A DNA stretch of 64,000 nt from Emiliania huxleyi CCMP1516 (taxonomy: Eukaryota; Haptophyta; Isochrysidales; Noelaerhabdaceae): assembly GCF_000372725.1 (NCBI RefSeq), contig NW_005201113.1, positions 92,638 through 156,637 of the forward strand, given 5' to 3'. Under the pieces are notes generated by a model. It did not search any database and was not told the DNA's origin. It was given only the letters and a program-made list of their open reading frames with translations. This document shows, piece after piece, positions 8,438 to 22,144 of this stretch. The first letter of the stretch is position 1. Every line of letters starts with the position of its first letter. Position numbers and translations under genes: made by a program.

Positions 8438-11070
8438 GCTCCGGCCTGCGGCTGCACGTTGGCCGCCATTTGAATGGAGGAAAGGGCCGCCTCTGGCGCC
8501 GACGTCCTCTCGTGAGGACCTCTGTCTCGCCTGTGAGGACCTCTCTCTCGTGAGGACTTCACATCGATGTGGACCCTGCCTCGGCCTCGATCAGCGAGCC
8601 CCCCGGCCGCATCCCCACGCCTCAGACCACGGTTGGCACCGGTTGAGGGCGGCCTGTCCCCCCCCCCCCCCCACACTATGGCTCTCACCACACCATGAAC
8701 GGTGCAGAGGTCAGAGGTCCTCATTAGTAGAGGTCCTCAAAAAGGCAACAAACCACGCCTTGGCTTCCTCTCTCACAAACGATTGCCACAAGAGAGTATC
8801 CGAGAGGCTCGTCACGCCAAACCATCAAATCTCTCTCTCTCTCCAAACCAGACGCACCCTTGGCCATTCTGCCCTGCGGATCGCGAGCAAGCGAGTACGG
8901 CGAGTACGGCCGCTCAGCGGAAGCAGCACCAACCAACAAATTGTCGTTCAAAAAAAAGTGGTACGCAGAATCACTTCGGTGCGTGTTGGATATACAGTAT
9001 CTGTCGGGCTTGCTTGTGAGTTTCGTCTTGCGTGTCCTCCTTGCTGGCACCTGTCTCCCAGCCTGCTTCTTGATCCAAACTGACACGTGAAGATTGCGGG
9101 AAGTTATTTTCTGAATTCTTTTCTTTCGCAAGCCAGTCGCCCACGAAATTCTTTTCTCTCGGCGGCTTGCTCTCCAGGCCACCAAACGCTCGGCAGCGAT
9201 CGATCTGGCGCCGGAGCGGCGGCGAGGCACACGGGCGCCGGCGTGGCGCGGCGGCAGGTCCACCACGAGCGGATGCCGCGACGAGCGCGCTCGGGAAGCG
9301 GCCGCGGGCGACGCTATGAGCTCTTCTTCTCACCTCGGCCGCCGCATCGCTCGCAATGGCGGCTCGGACTCGTCGGTGGTGCTGACCGTCGCGCCGTGGC
9401 AACCCACCGGTCCGGCCGGCCGCGAAGGCGCCGACCGGTGATCGCCACCGCGCCCCGCCTCGGAACGCCGTTTCCGCTTGGCGTCCGAGGCGCTCGGCGT
9501 TCCCGCTGGAGCGCGAGATCGGACCGGGTCGGACGCTCCTTTTCTCGCCGTAGGCACGGCTGGCCGGCTCGAGCAGCGGAAAAACAAAAATCGAATACGT
9601 CAATCCTCTCCGGCCAGCCTCGGGCTAATTAAAGCCGCAAAAAATCGGAAGGTTCCGCCGCCCCGGATTCCACCTCCCTGGCCCTCCACGCCCCGCGCGC
9701 GCGTCCGTATCACCGCCGCAGTCGGCCTCCCCGCCCCGCGCGCTGTAGGAGCGGCGCCCACCCACCGGAGACGCCTTCCCCTAGACCGCCCGACCACCCC
9801 ACCCCCTTCGGCAGGTGCCTCGCACGTATTTCGAGCGCGAGAGGCCTCCTTTGAGGTGGCGGCCGGCCGCCGCGTCGCGCGGTGAGGCGGCATGAGGCCG
9901 TCCCCCCTTCGCGTTCGAAGGCGGGCCGGCCACGGCACCGGCTGTCGCGGCTCGAGGGCGGCAGGCGAGCCGCCCCCCCCTCCTCCCTCCCTCCGCCCCT
10001 TCCTCGCTTCCCCGCAGCGCTGCCCACGGCACCATCTCCTGGTGCCCCGCTGCCGCCCCACCCGCCGCGCCGCCCGCCGCCGATGGCCCGGCCGCCACCG
10101 CCACCGTCGGCGGCCGCCTCCCGCCCACCCGCACCGCCGCCCCGGCCACTGCCACCCGCGCCGCCGCCTCGCCCAACGCCGCCGCCGGCCCACCCTCCCG
10201 CCCGTCGCCGCTGCCGCCGCGCCGCCGCTGCCGCCCTCCGGGCCGCCTCCGGCCCCGCCACCTGCCTCGCCGCCGCCCACGCGACTGGCCTCGCCGCCGC
10301 CACCGCCACCGCCCTCCCCACCGTCCTCCCCTCCGCTCTCACCGCCGCCGACGCGCCGCCACGCCGCCTCGGCCTCCGCCCTCGACGAGCCGTCGCCACC
10401 GCCCTTCTCGCCGCCTCTGCCGCCCATGCCGCCTTGGGTGCCCCCTATTCCGTGGCCCTCGCCACCGCCGCCGCCGTCGCCGCCCCCGCCGCCACCGCTA
10501 CCGCCGCCTCCCGCCCCGCCACCCCCTCCGACACCGTCACCCCCCCTCCCTCACACCATCCCGGCCGGCCTCCTCCGTTCTAGCCCCAACTCCCACACAC
10601 CACCACCGACCTCCCCGCGCCCCCACACGCCGGCCCCGCGCACCCACGCCACCACCATCGCCCACGTCGCCCTCCCGGCCCCCCACCCCGCGCCCCAGGC
10701 TCTTCATAGCTCCGCTCGGGGCGTCCTGGCGCCGCCTCCCCAACCGCCGGCATAGCCCTTCCAGCGCCGGCCGGGGGCTGCGGCGGCGCGCGGCGCGCGG
10801 CGGGCAAGCTGCCTGCTGGCGGGCGGCGCTTCTAGTCGTGATTTTAGTGCCGCGTAGGTCGCCCTTCGGCCACTTCTCGGGCGTGCGGCCGCAGCGCGGC
10901 GAGAAGGCGGCGCGCTCGGCCCGCTGGCGGAGGTGAAGCCCCCCAGAGCGGAAGCTGGCGGGCCGGGGGCGTCGGGCGGGTGCGCGGCGGCACCCGTGCC
11001 ACCGGGACGGGCCGTGGTGGCCCGTGTGGCGGCCGTGAAGGGCCGTTTGGTGCGCCCCGGCGGCCTCCTG
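8438..11070. other. Long C-rich stretch with no convincing gene
   Basis: Frames on both strands are long only because the DNA is extremely GC-rich and strand-asymmetric: the plus strand is C-rich from about 9960 to 10760 and gives Pro-rich products. A small AT-richer patch at 8720-9170 holds two AATTCTTTTC motifs (9110, 9148) like those upstream of other genes here, but no recognisable protein follows. Confidence 0.45.
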
Positions 11071-11079
11071 CACGGCGGC

Positions 11080-11235
11080 CGCCGGGGCCGGTTTGGACTG
11101 TGTTTGGGGGGGTGGAGGGGTCCGGTGGCCGGTGTGATGGTCGTTTGTCACCCTCCTATCACCCACTTACCGCCCCCGGCCGTGGGGGCCTCTCCAGACG
11201 CCGCCATTTATGATTTCAAAGGGTCCTGCCGACGC
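11080..11235 (+). repeat. First copy of a 155-bp direct repeat (second copy at 11443-11601)
   Basis: Begins CGCCGGGGCCGGTTTGGAC and ends at the sequence ATGATTTCAAAGGGTCCTGC. The second copy matches over nearly its whole length with scattered substitutions and a one-base length change in the G-run. The 207 bp between the copies are not shared. Confidence 0.9.
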
Positions 11236-11442
11236 TCATCACAGTGCGGCGGAGGGGCCGGAGCCGGCGCCGCGGAGGACGAGGATGGCCGTGGCGGACC
11301 GGGACGAGCTCTGGGAGGTTCAGTGTCAGTGAGTATATTGTAGAGGTCACCCATGCGCACAATATCTTGATTGAGAGCTAAGCCAGGGGAGGCGATGCCG
11401 GGGCCGTACAGCAGCTTGATGATGCTGCGCCGGCGTGCGTCC

Positions 11443-11601
11443 CGCCGGCCGCCGGGGCCGGTTTGGACTGTGTTTGGGGGGGGGAGGGGTCCGGTGGCCG
11501 GTGTGATGGTCGTTTATGGCCCTCCTATCACCCACTTACCACCCCCGGCCGTGGGGACCTCACCGGACGCCGCCATTCATGATTTCAAAGGGTCCTGCCG
11601 T
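11443..11601 (+). repeat. Second copy of the 155-bp direct repeat
   Basis: Pairs with 11080-11235. It includes the distinctive GCCGGTGTGATGGTCGTTT and CCTCCTATCACCCACTTACC segments. Confidence 0.9.
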
Positions 11602-12001
11602 CGCTCAGTCCGAATCACAGTGGGGCGGAGCGCCTACCCTGGGAGTGTGCGCTCTCGCATCTTGCGAATCAGGGAGAAGCCACGCCGCTCGCATTTTTTG
11701 TCGACGCCTCATCGGCACGCTGCGCACGTAAAGAGAGGCCACGCAAGGGCGCACAGCTCGCGAAGCAACAAGCTAAGCCGCGCCTCTCTCTTTACACCAC
11801 GCGGCGTATCGTGCCGGTGTATTCGCAGAATTATGTCGGAACTAAGGTTGCCTACTACATGCTATGGTAGGTGCTGTTTGCGGACCCTCGCAAGGCGGTG
11901 ATCCACACACAGCCTCACCGACGCGCAGACCATGTTCCTCTGGCAGGACGACTCCTATATTAGCACCCGCGCGCCTGCCCGGGGCAACCTCGGCCACTCC
12001 C

Positions 12002-12202
12002 TCAATCTGCAGGTGCGCCGTCGCGAATTTGCTTGAAGCGCTCTCTGGCGTGCGCCTTGGTAGCAAATAACTGTCCGCCGATGGCAACTGTCTTGGCCTC
12101 GTGCAGTATCCTCCTGGGCTTCAGCTGCGGCGTGCCTCCGACAGCAGGCCGCTTGCGGCTCGTCTCTGGATTTGCGTTCTGCGTCTGAGCGGCGGGCGGC
12201 AT
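12002..12202 (-). CDS. Hypothetical protein fragment, possibly the start of a DUF3223-like domain
   Basis: The frame contains KTVAIGGQLFATKAHARERF followed by KQIRDG. The pattern (beta strand, IGG, F-x-S/T-K, helix with R-x-x-x-R-I) resembles the opening of DUF3223-type domains seen in RNA polymerase-associated and algal proteins. The frame ends just after the helix, and the next frame on the same strand continues for about 50 residues without obvious similarity, so an intron or truncation is likely. The domain assignment is inference from pattern only and is weak. Confidence 0.25.
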   Translation of the reverse strand: MPPAAQTQNANPETSRKRPAVGGTPQLKPRRILHEAKTVAIGGQLFATKAHARERFKQIRDGAPAD

Positions 12203-12404
12203 GCTGGGCGGCTCGCTCGCCGTCGTGGGCTCGTGGCTGCACGTGATTTGTTTGAGCGCTCATTGGCCACCCGCCCGGTTTTATCAATCCCCTGGAGGCC
12301 GTCGGCGCCGGTGTTGGCTTTTGCACACGGCGCGGCGGAATAAAAAAATTAATTCAAGGCGTCTGTCGCCTTGTCACTTAGATCGAATGTGTATCGCGCG
12401 CCTT

Positions 12405-12740
12405 GCGGGGGGGGCGCGGAAAAGAGGAACCTCTTAGCGCCCTCGCCATGGTGCTGCAAGCAGCGCCGGGCGACGACGACTTACCGCCTCCCGGTCCCCC
12501 TCGGCACACCTCCGCTGCTCAATGTTTGACGACTCGAACCCGTGAAGCTTCCCCTCGCGCGGGATGTCTGTGGGCCCGAGAGCGATATGCCATGTCCGCC
12601 TTGCGTTTCATTACATCGAAGGCTAAGCTCTCAAAAGAATTCTTAAGATACAAGCCTCTCTCACAGCACACTGGCACGACAAGGGCGCAGACTGGCGCGG
12701 ACTGGCACACACACAGGCTCACCACCGGAGCCGCCTAAGC
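12405..12740 (-). repeat. Composite dispersed repeat (modules shared with 30.9, 32.9 and 42.2 kb)
   Basis: Three modules can be matched in this window. The part at 12405-12505 matches 30910-30990 and 32870-32985 in inverted orientation (shared GCGCTAAGAGG and GCAAGGCGCGCG). The part at 12555-12630 matches 42208-42285 inverted (shared GGGCCCGAGAGCGATATGCC). The part at 12640-12715 resembles the upstream module described at 54441-54540. None encodes a recognisable protein. Confidence 0.75.
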
Positions 12741-12925
12741 GACTCCGTTAAGAACGGCAATGCACTCCGCACCATGCACAATGCCGCTCTCCCCGCACGC
12801 TAGCTCGTTCACCGTCTGCCACGCCACGGCGGTGTGGAGGACGACAGACAAGCGCTGCATCTGCAGCCCGTGCCAGTTCTTGGTGGTCCATGTGACCTCT
12901 CAAAAGAAAAGGCGCGCGCACCCTA

Positions 12926-15835
<2,910 letters not shown>

Positions 15836-16246
15836 TACAGGTGAAACTTCTTTCCCAAGGAGGTGGCGGGGCATATGTTTCTTGCATGGCTTCTCATACG
15901 TTCTCATGAAAAGCTCACAATCGCGGAAGCTGGGGTTAGCAGCCTGCATGTGGGTCTCTGGGCTGGCGCTGGGACCCCTCTGTGCGCGGCTGAGGGTGAG
16001 GCCGCCTCGCTGGTGTCGGGTGTCGCGCTCGGTGCGACTGGTGTGTCGGCGACTGCTGCGAGAGAGAGGCCGTGCTTCTTTCCAACCAACCTAGTTGCGT
16101 TTTGCTGCTTCTGGCTTCTGCTTGGCGCGTCTGCCCCGCATGCGCATCCACCTATCCACAACGCGTCCGCGCCAGAGTGCGAGCCGTCCCTGGCGTGGCG
16201 CCTCCGCCCGGCATCCCGCCCCCCCGGACCCCAACGTAGTTACCTT
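15836..16246. other. No gene recognised
   Basis: Spacer between the convergent coiled-coil gene and the membrane protein. Short frames only. Confidence 0.5.
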
Positions 16247-16726
16247 CTAGCTAGCGTTGAGCACGTCGGCCAGCTGTGCCAGCGCGACGTGTCCGTAGAT
16301 GAGTGAGTCGAGCCGAGTCGCGAGGTGGGACGCCTGCTGCGTGGCGCTCAGGAGGAGAGCGGAGCCAGCCGCAAACACGTCCTCGTCAACGCCGCTGGCC
16401 GGGTCCATGGCAAGCACTGCGAGCGCCACAAAGGCGATACCAAAGCTGGCGAATTGGACCGCCGCGACATGGTCTAAATACACCATCGACATGAACTTGT
16501 CGTGGAAGGCGCGCCTCCGAAAGACAAACGCAGCCTTGGCGTACGTGTCAACCATCGCGTCAACATCAGCCTCCTTGCCATCGCTGGTGCGCATGACGGC
16601 GGCGGCCTGCTCTGCCGCGAGGGAGCCGTAGCGAAGGTTCCACATCGCCTTGAGGTGTGCGAGCTCCTGCCTGGGCGCCTTGTGAAGGAAGAAGACTACA
16701 CACACCAAGAGCCACGCCAGAAGCAT
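16247..16726 (-). CDS. Small multi-pass membrane protein, unknown family
   Basis: From the ATG at 16726 the 159-residue product begins with a hydrophobic helix (MLLAWLLVCVVFFL), then an amphipathic region (residues 15-65). A second membrane helix follows at about residues 90-110 (FASFGIAFVALAVLA), and a third weaker hydrophobic segment at 118-130. The frame is open upstream to 16930. I prefer 16726 because an AAAATTCTTTTC motif lies 30-45 bases upstream of it, as for other genes here, and the upstream translation is low-complexity basic. The C-terminal sequence QQASHLATRLDSL looks helical. I considered a fragment of an ABC-transporter membrane domain but see no supporting motif. The C-terminal stop is at 16247. 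Confidence 0.5.
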   Translation of the reverse strand: MLLAWLLVCVVFFLHKAPRQELAHLKAMWNLRYGSLAAEQAAAVMRTSDGKEADVDAMVDTYAKAAFVFRRRAFHDKFMSMVYLDHVAAVQFASFGIAFVALAVLAMDPASGVDEDVFAAGSALLLSATQQASHLATRLDSLIYGHVALAQLADVLNAS

Positions 16727-17516
16727 CCCGCCGGCGAGCGAGGCCGGCCGAATATGAAAAGAATTTTGCCGTCGAAGAAAAGAAACCTGGCTGCGACTTT
16801 TTTTTGTTTTAACTACTCCGTCTGTGGCGTGACTTGCGCGCGCGCCGCGGCGCGGCGGGGCCAGCGATGTCGCGATGGTAGCTGCACGTGTCGCTGGTCT
16901 GACTTTTTTGTCGCTGGCAAATGTTCGCATCTACTGCCACTTGGTCTGTTGATCTGTCTGGGACCGGGACAAATTGCGATGTACACACATACGGTGTCGC
17001 TGCGCGCGACAGGGTCGCACCCCTACGGCTCTAACCGCGGCCGGACTAACTACCGCACCCCGGCACGGATTCACGTGGTTTTCGCAGCCAGGCGTTTCGC
17101 AGGCGTTTCACGAGGGCTTCACGAGTTTCACGACAGGGGTTTTGCTCGTTTCGCGGGCGTTTCGCGGGCGCTCAGGCGCTACATACTTTAAATATCTGAC
17201 TTCGTTTAATAATAAACAAAGAAACTCAATCGTTTCCGCAAGGGGAGAAGCCGGGGGGCGGCGTGATAACGGTATCCCGCACCGCCAGGGCCCTATTCTA
17301 CAGCCGCCGCCGCCGCGCACCTCGGCTCCGCCGCGCCCCAACGTCCCAACAAGACGTGCGTGGGTACGTGGCGGGGGGCGCTGTCGACTGCGTGCACTAC
17401 TTCAGTCTCCAGCGCCGGCGGGCGCGTGGCGGGGGACAGGCCGGAGGCTTGGGCGCCGGGGGAAGGGAGTGTGGGCCACGGTCGCCCGCTCTCTCCGAGA
17501 GGAGCTCTCGCATGCT
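16727..17516. other. Spacer with no recognised gene
   Basis: Includes short direct repeats of TTTCGCGGGCG and CAGGCGTTTC (17090-17175) and an AT-rich patch at 17190-17235. No conserved protein is seen on either strand. Confidence 0.45.
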
Positions 17517-18753
17517 CTAAAAGGCTGGCCCCCACTCAAAACCAGCGGGCGGCGGCGTGTCGGCGGGCGGCGGCGTGTCGGCGGGCGGCGCCTCGGCCTC
17601 TGACTCTGCCTCCCGCGGCGCGGCGTCGGCCCGGGCGCCGCCACCCTGCACCTTACGCAACATCGTGATGGTCTCGATGCACTCCTGCACGACCGAGTCG
17701 GGGGTGGAGGCGCCCGAAGTGACGCCAATGCGGACGGGGCGGCCCGAGGGCAAAAAGTTGTCCGTGACGAGGATGGCGCCTGCACAACGACCGCCGGGGT
17801 GGGGACCAGCTCCTTTTACCCACCTCTACTAGTGAGGTGCGCTTTTTGTTTCTTAGTTTCTTTATTTCGCGCCGTGGACGTCGCGGTGCTCGATCGCGTT
17901 GTCCGGCCGGATGCAGGACGCCTAACCGGGGATGCATTCCTTTATTCATTCACTGTCAACAAATCGCGTGTCGTCCGGCCGGATGCAGGGTGCCTCGTTG
18001 ACGTGGTAGCCGCTCAGCCCCTTCTCGTGCGGGATCTCGAGGAGGTGCGCCTTCACAAGGAGGAGAGTGATGAGCCACCAAGACACGGCACAGTAGCTGA
18101 TAGACGGGATCTCTCGAGTCCGGGGTGCGCCGTGTTGGAGGAGTCCCAGCCGCCAACGACCAGGATGAAGTCAAGCTCTTTGTCGCCCGCGAGCGCCTCG
18201 TCCGACATCTCGTTGACAGCGTCCTGCCGGACCTGCGTCGCGTCGCAGATGGTGTCGAAGGCGGCGAAGTGGTGCTTGACGTTCTCCGGACCATGCACCA
18301 CCATCATCGTTTTCTCGAGCAGCTTGCCGATTGCCTGCGTCTCCTTCTTGTACATGGTGGTCTGGTTGGCGAGCCCAATCTTCTTGAGGTGCTTGCGCGG
18401 GTCAAAGTGCGGCGAGGCGGCCTTGCGGTACTTGTCCATGAACTCCTCGTCTGTGAGGCAGCCTGGCTCGCCGAGGATGTAGGAGGCGACCTACTCAGCC
18501 ACGGCTCCTCACGATTCAGTCGGCGGAACAAGAGTCCACCAGCCCCTCGTCGAGGATGTAGGGGGCGACCTCTTGCGCCTGCGCCATGTCCTTGATGATG
18601 AGGTACGTCTCGCACATCGACGCCGTGGCGATGGCCTCCTCGTGCTGGTACTTTCCGTGGATCAGGGACGTCATCTCGGACAGCTGGTGCTTGTCGACGG
18701 TGGTCCACACCTTTTGAGGTGTCGCGGGCAGCGGGTGGCGGGCGGAGAGAGAG

Positions 18754-18816
<63 letters not shown>

Positions 18817-20325
18817 GAGAGAGACAGAGAGAGAGAGAGAGCCGAGAGAGGGAGCAAGCCACCTTTGAGACCCACGGGCAAGTCGTGTCGACGGTTGTGA
18901 CCCCCTTCGCGTCCAGCAGCGACATCTCCTCAAGCGAGGCGCCAAACGCGGGCAGGATGACCTGCAGACATGTCTCGGGACGTGTCGCGGACGCGTCACA
19001 AGCTCCTCGAGCAGCGAGGCGCCATAGGCGGGCAGCAGGACCACGTCGCCCTCGCCGACGTCGTCGAAGCGCTTGCCGCCCTCCAAGGCGGCGTCCTACA
19101 TTCACACGTAGTGTCCATTCATCAACCACCCTTTTCCGCTTGCCCCCCCCCCCCCCCCGAGTCGGCCGTCCTTCTCCATGAACTCGATGTCCATCCCCTT
19201 GAGCAGGTCGTTGACGCCAGGGTTGTGGATGAGCTCGTTGGTGATGTGCATGCGCTTGTCCGGGTAGGCCTTAAGGCGAGATGGCAGCCGAGGTGGTAGC
19301 CGAGGTACAGCCGTGCAGCCGAGATACAGCCGAGGTACAGCCGAGGTACGGTCGAGGTGCAGCCGAGATTCGATCGAGGTACGGCCGAGATCTCGTGTAG
19401 CAAGAGGCGAGGTCCAGCCGAGCTCGATCATCAATCATCGGTGGAGTGGACAACTACTCGCCTCGCGAGCGGCCCACGCGAGCTCGATCGAGCGCTCGAC
19501 GCCCCAGCAGAAGCCGTACTCCTTTGCGAGCACAAAGGTGAGGTCCGTCCCCTCGACACAGAGCTCTCGGAAGGTGTCCGCCTACAGGACAGGTCTCGGA
19601 CATGTCGTGGACGTGTCCTGGTCATGTCCCCTCGACACAGAGCTCTCGGAAGGTGTCCGCCTACAGGACAGGTCTCGGACATGTGATGGACGTGTCCTGG
19701 TCATGTGCCCTCGACACAGAGCTCGCGATAGGGGCCCGCCTTCATCTCCTCGATCAGCTCGCCCGCGAATCGCTCGCTCATCTTCTCGCGCACCTGCCCG
19801 CCGATACGGAGAGCTGTGTGCACGTGCGTGCGTGCGTGCGTGGCTGCGGCTTGTGTGCGTATGTGAGTGTGTGTGCGCGCGCGTGAGCGGTGAGCGCGCT
19901 ACTCGCTTTGGCTGCGTGGGTACCCACCTCTCCGTGGATGCTGAGATCGAACGGGTTGCCCCCGCGTTTGTACCGCTTCTGCTTCATGATCTTGTTGCGT
20001 TTGTTCTTCTTCGTGTCTCGCTCGTTCGGCCTCACGCCTAATCGCGTCTCACATGCAAGCCAGTCACAGGCCGTGGCGCCAGACGAGGTGACGCGGCGGC
20101 GGCGGAGGGAGGCGGCCCACCCTCGTACTTGGACGCCAGTCCAGGCCGCTCGTTTCTCGTCGGGTTCTTGGCTCGTGCCTCGTCTGCCGTCGGCGCCTTG
20201 ACCTTGTGGTAATCCATCGCCGGGAGGCACCGGCGCACGCCGCGCGTCTGATGAGAGCGGAGCGGGGCGACGCGGAGTGCGGACACCGAAACCAGCAGGA
20301 GAAGCAGCGAGACGAATATGATCAT
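17517..20325 (-). CDS. ispH: 4-hydroxy-3-methylbut-2-enyl diphosphate reductase (IspH/LytB), plastid-targeted
   Basis: IspH is the last enzyme of the plastid MEP pathway, an iron-sulfur enzyme converting HMBPP to IPP and DMAPP. Exons (minus strand): 20121-20325, 19928-20037, about 19710-19793, 19462-19551, about 19160-19269, 19045-19095, 18863-18961, 18570-18710, 18131-18490, 17994-18050, 17873-17921, 17517-17779. Family blocks appear in order: [28 protein letters not shown] (cluster Cys), [24 protein letters not shown] (cluster Cys), [28 protein letters not shown] (cluster Cys), [10 protein letters not shown] and [10 protein letters not shown]. The start at 20325 gives a signal peptide ([18 protein letters not shown]) and then a basic transit-like region, the bipartite presequence of complex plastids. 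Nine introns are resolved and in phase; four have GC donors. Two junctions (19551-19710 and 19095-19160) are not resolved. The C-terminus carries an unusual TPPPAD repeat tail. It is divergent with the LON-domain gene, 354 bp apart. Confidence 0.93.
18755..18850. repeat. (GA/CT)n microsatellite in an IspH intron
   Basis: Fills most of intron 18711-18862; in the sense direction it provides a CT-rich tract before the acceptor CAAAAG. Confidence 0.95.
19275..19400 (+). repeat. Minisatellite (GCCGAGGTACA-like units) in an IspH intron
   Basis: About ten imperfect 10-12 bp units inside the GC-AG intron 19270-19461. Read on the plus strand, its unit is the same as the GCCGAGGTGTA minisatellite in the LON-gene intron at 21543-21716, which is transcribed in the opposite direction. 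Confidence 0.85.
19549..19735. repeat. Two-and-a-part tandem copies of a 76-bp unit containing exon sequence
   Basis: Copies begin at about 19549, 19625 and 19708. Each carries the codons for ELCVEG of IspH; the first two copies also share AGGTGTCCGCCTACAGGACA and ATGTCGTGGACGTGTCCTGG (with one change). Only one copy can be coding, so the intron between exons 3 and 4 seems to be made of duplicated exon-edge DNA. Confidence 0.8.
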
Positions 20326-20679
20326 TGTGCTTTGGGTTCGACGGTGTCCAGCCGGTACCGAGGGAGGTTTGTTTCTTTTTGAACGCCGCGTGCACGCAGA
20401 GTGCCCAGGCGGTCCCTTGTCGGCGATAAACGCGACACGGTTCCGCGCCGCGCGCACGCTATTGCCCCGCCTAGGTGGGAAAGAGATGAGGAGATGGGAC
20501 AGCGAATGAGAAGAATAGAAACAGGAAGGGAGGTTAAGTAGTGCGTCACCCCGGCTTCCCCTGCGAGGCAAAGGTGACGGCTTTTTCCTCTTCGCCGCAG
20601 CGAAATTCTTTTCGTGTCGATTTTGTTGGTACCGCCTGGGCACTCTGCGTGCTCGAGCCACAGTTCTCCTTCAGCCCAC
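20326..20679. promoter_or_regulatory. Shared divergent promoter region with a perfect 22-bp inverted repeat
   Basis: Lies between the start codons of IspH (minus) and the LON-domain gene (plus). The 22 bases at 20392-20413 (starting GCACGCAGAGTGCCC) recur exactly as their reverse complement at 20631-20652. A GCGAAATTCTTTTCGTG motif (20599-20615) precedes the LON gene. A regulatory role is inferred from position and symmetry; it could also be a remnant of a mobile element. Confidence 0.55.
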
Positions 20680-22103
20680 ATGCATCTTCTCCTCCTCGGT
20701 TTCGCTCCCCTCACCCTCATCCCGCACACACCTACACCGCCTTCACCGGGCATAGCGCATCGGCTAGCTCCGGGCGGCATGCCACGGCGAGCTACACCGG
20801 CCCCGGGCATCGCGCGGCGAAGCACCCGCATGTGCATCAACTGCTGGCACACGTCGGACGATCGCCACCTCTCGCTGCTCCCCTTCTCGGCCGGCGACGC
20901 CATGCTTCCAGGCGAGAAGCGGACGCTGCTGCTGCGCGACCGCAAGGAGATACGCCTGCTCGAGCGCGCCTGCAAAGCGGATCACATGATATTCGGCCAG
21001 CTCCTCCTCTACTCGAACTTCTTCGAGGACGGCCGGGAGGCTTGCGTGCCCAGCGCGTGCGTCCCGCTCCTCCAAGTCTGCGAGATTCGAGAGCCTCGCG
21101 ACGCTGGAGGCGTGGAGGGCGCCATATGGACCGCCGTCAAGTGCGTCGGCCGGGCGCGACTCGAGACGGAGCCGCGGGTGCAGCCGCGAGGCTTCCTCCT
21201 ATCCCAGGCGTCCGCCGTCCCCGACTCGTGGCGGGCCGGCGGCTGTCAGGCTGGCGGCGGGCCGGCCGAGGATGACTGCGGCCTAGTCGCTGCGCAGGCG
21301 GAGGCGGCGCTGCTGGAGGTCCGCTCGCTTCAGGACACGTGCCGCTTGCTCGAGCGCGAGTTGCAGGCGATCTGCGGGTCCGCGCCGCCACCGGGTGGGT
21401 CGGAGGCGCGGGGCGCGGAAGAGGGACGGCTCGGCTCGACCTCGCTGCTCAGCTCGACCTCGCTGCTCGGCTACGGCGACGCGTCCCGCTACACTCGCGC
21501 ACCGCTTGGATCGAGGCTCGACACAGAGGCGCGTCGAGAGAGGTAGCCGAGGTGTAGCCGAGGTGTAGCCGAGGTGCAGCCGAGGTGTCGCCGAGGTGCA
21601 GCCGAGGTGTAGCCGAGGTGTAGCCGAGGTGTCGCCGAGGTGCAGCCGAGGTGCAGCCGAGGTGTACCGAGGTGTAGCCGAGGTGTCGTCGAGGTGTAGC
21701 CGAGGTGTGGCAAGCAGCATGTCTCCTCCGAGCCTCGGTCTCCACCACGCCGGTACACAACCCCTCCACCGCGTCCGCCTTGACACCCAACCGTTGACAC
21801 CCAACCCCCGGACGCCGGAAGGTTAGCGAGCGGCGAGCCGTGCTGCTGCAGAACGGGCTCGACGAGGCGCCCTCGGCGTTGCTGCGCAAGCTGCACGGCG
21901 CGTGGGGCGCGCGCAGTGAGCGGGAGGCGCAAGTTCAACTCGCATCGTGGGCGGGCTTCGCGTGGCTGAGCGGAGAGGAGCGGCTGAGCGCGCTGCGGTC
22001 GCGCTCGCCGGTCGAGCGGCTACAGTGGGCGCGGGCGGGGCTGGCCAAGGTGAGGCAGCGGCTGGCGACGGAGCTGGCGCTGCAGCGGGTGATTGCTAAG
22101 TAG
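20680..22103 (+). CDS. LON substrate-binding-domain protein (N-terminal Lon-like domain, no protease)
   Basis: Exon 1 (20680-21542) encodes a signal-like hydrophobic N-terminus (MHLLLLGFAPLTLIP) and then LSLLPFSAGDAMLPGEKRTL, LLERACKADHMIFGQLLLYS and VPLLQVCEIREPRD, the strand and helix order of the LON N-terminal domain. Exon 2 (21827-22103) gives a helical C-terminus ending VRQRLATELALQRVIAK. Intron 21543-21826 is GT-AG, in phase, and filled with a GCCGAGGTGTA minisatellite. No ATPase or Ser-Lys protease domain follows, so this is a stand-alone LON-domain protein of the kind common in algae, where the domain binds protein substrates or regulators. The N-terminus suggests secretory-route or plastid targeting. 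An earlier in-frame ATG exists at 20614; I prefer 20680 for the signal-like start. Confidence 0.75.
21543..21716 (+). repeat. Minisatellite (GCCGAGGTGTA units) filling the LON-gene intron
   Basis: About fifteen 10-12 bp units with GTGTA, GTGCA and GTGTC variants, beginning at the donor itself (GTAGCCGAGG). Confidence 0.95.
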
Positions 22104-22144
22104 GACGCCCCTCGCCGACCGGGACGCGGGAGCGTTGCATAGTG

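Noticed and set aside
9892..10755. Proline-rich 287-residue frame resembling a hydroxyproline-rich wall protein
   Set aside because: No signal peptide, irregular Pro runs, and equal-length frames on both strands in extremely C-rich DNA; more likely compositional.
12500..12560. tRNA-derived SINE suggested by GGGTTCGAGTC
   Set aside because: Only a B-box-like match; no A-box or tRNA fold found. Kept only as a dispersed repeat.
16247..16726. ABC-transporter membrane-domain fragment
   Set aside because: Helices fit loosely but no Walker or signature motif lies anywhere nearby.
18985..19044. Second IspH exon copy ([13 protein letters not shown]) as a real exon
   Set aside because: Including it would repeat the strand LLPA(Y/F)GASL twice in the protein; skipping it restores the family spacing exactly, so it is the duplicated 5' end of an intron.
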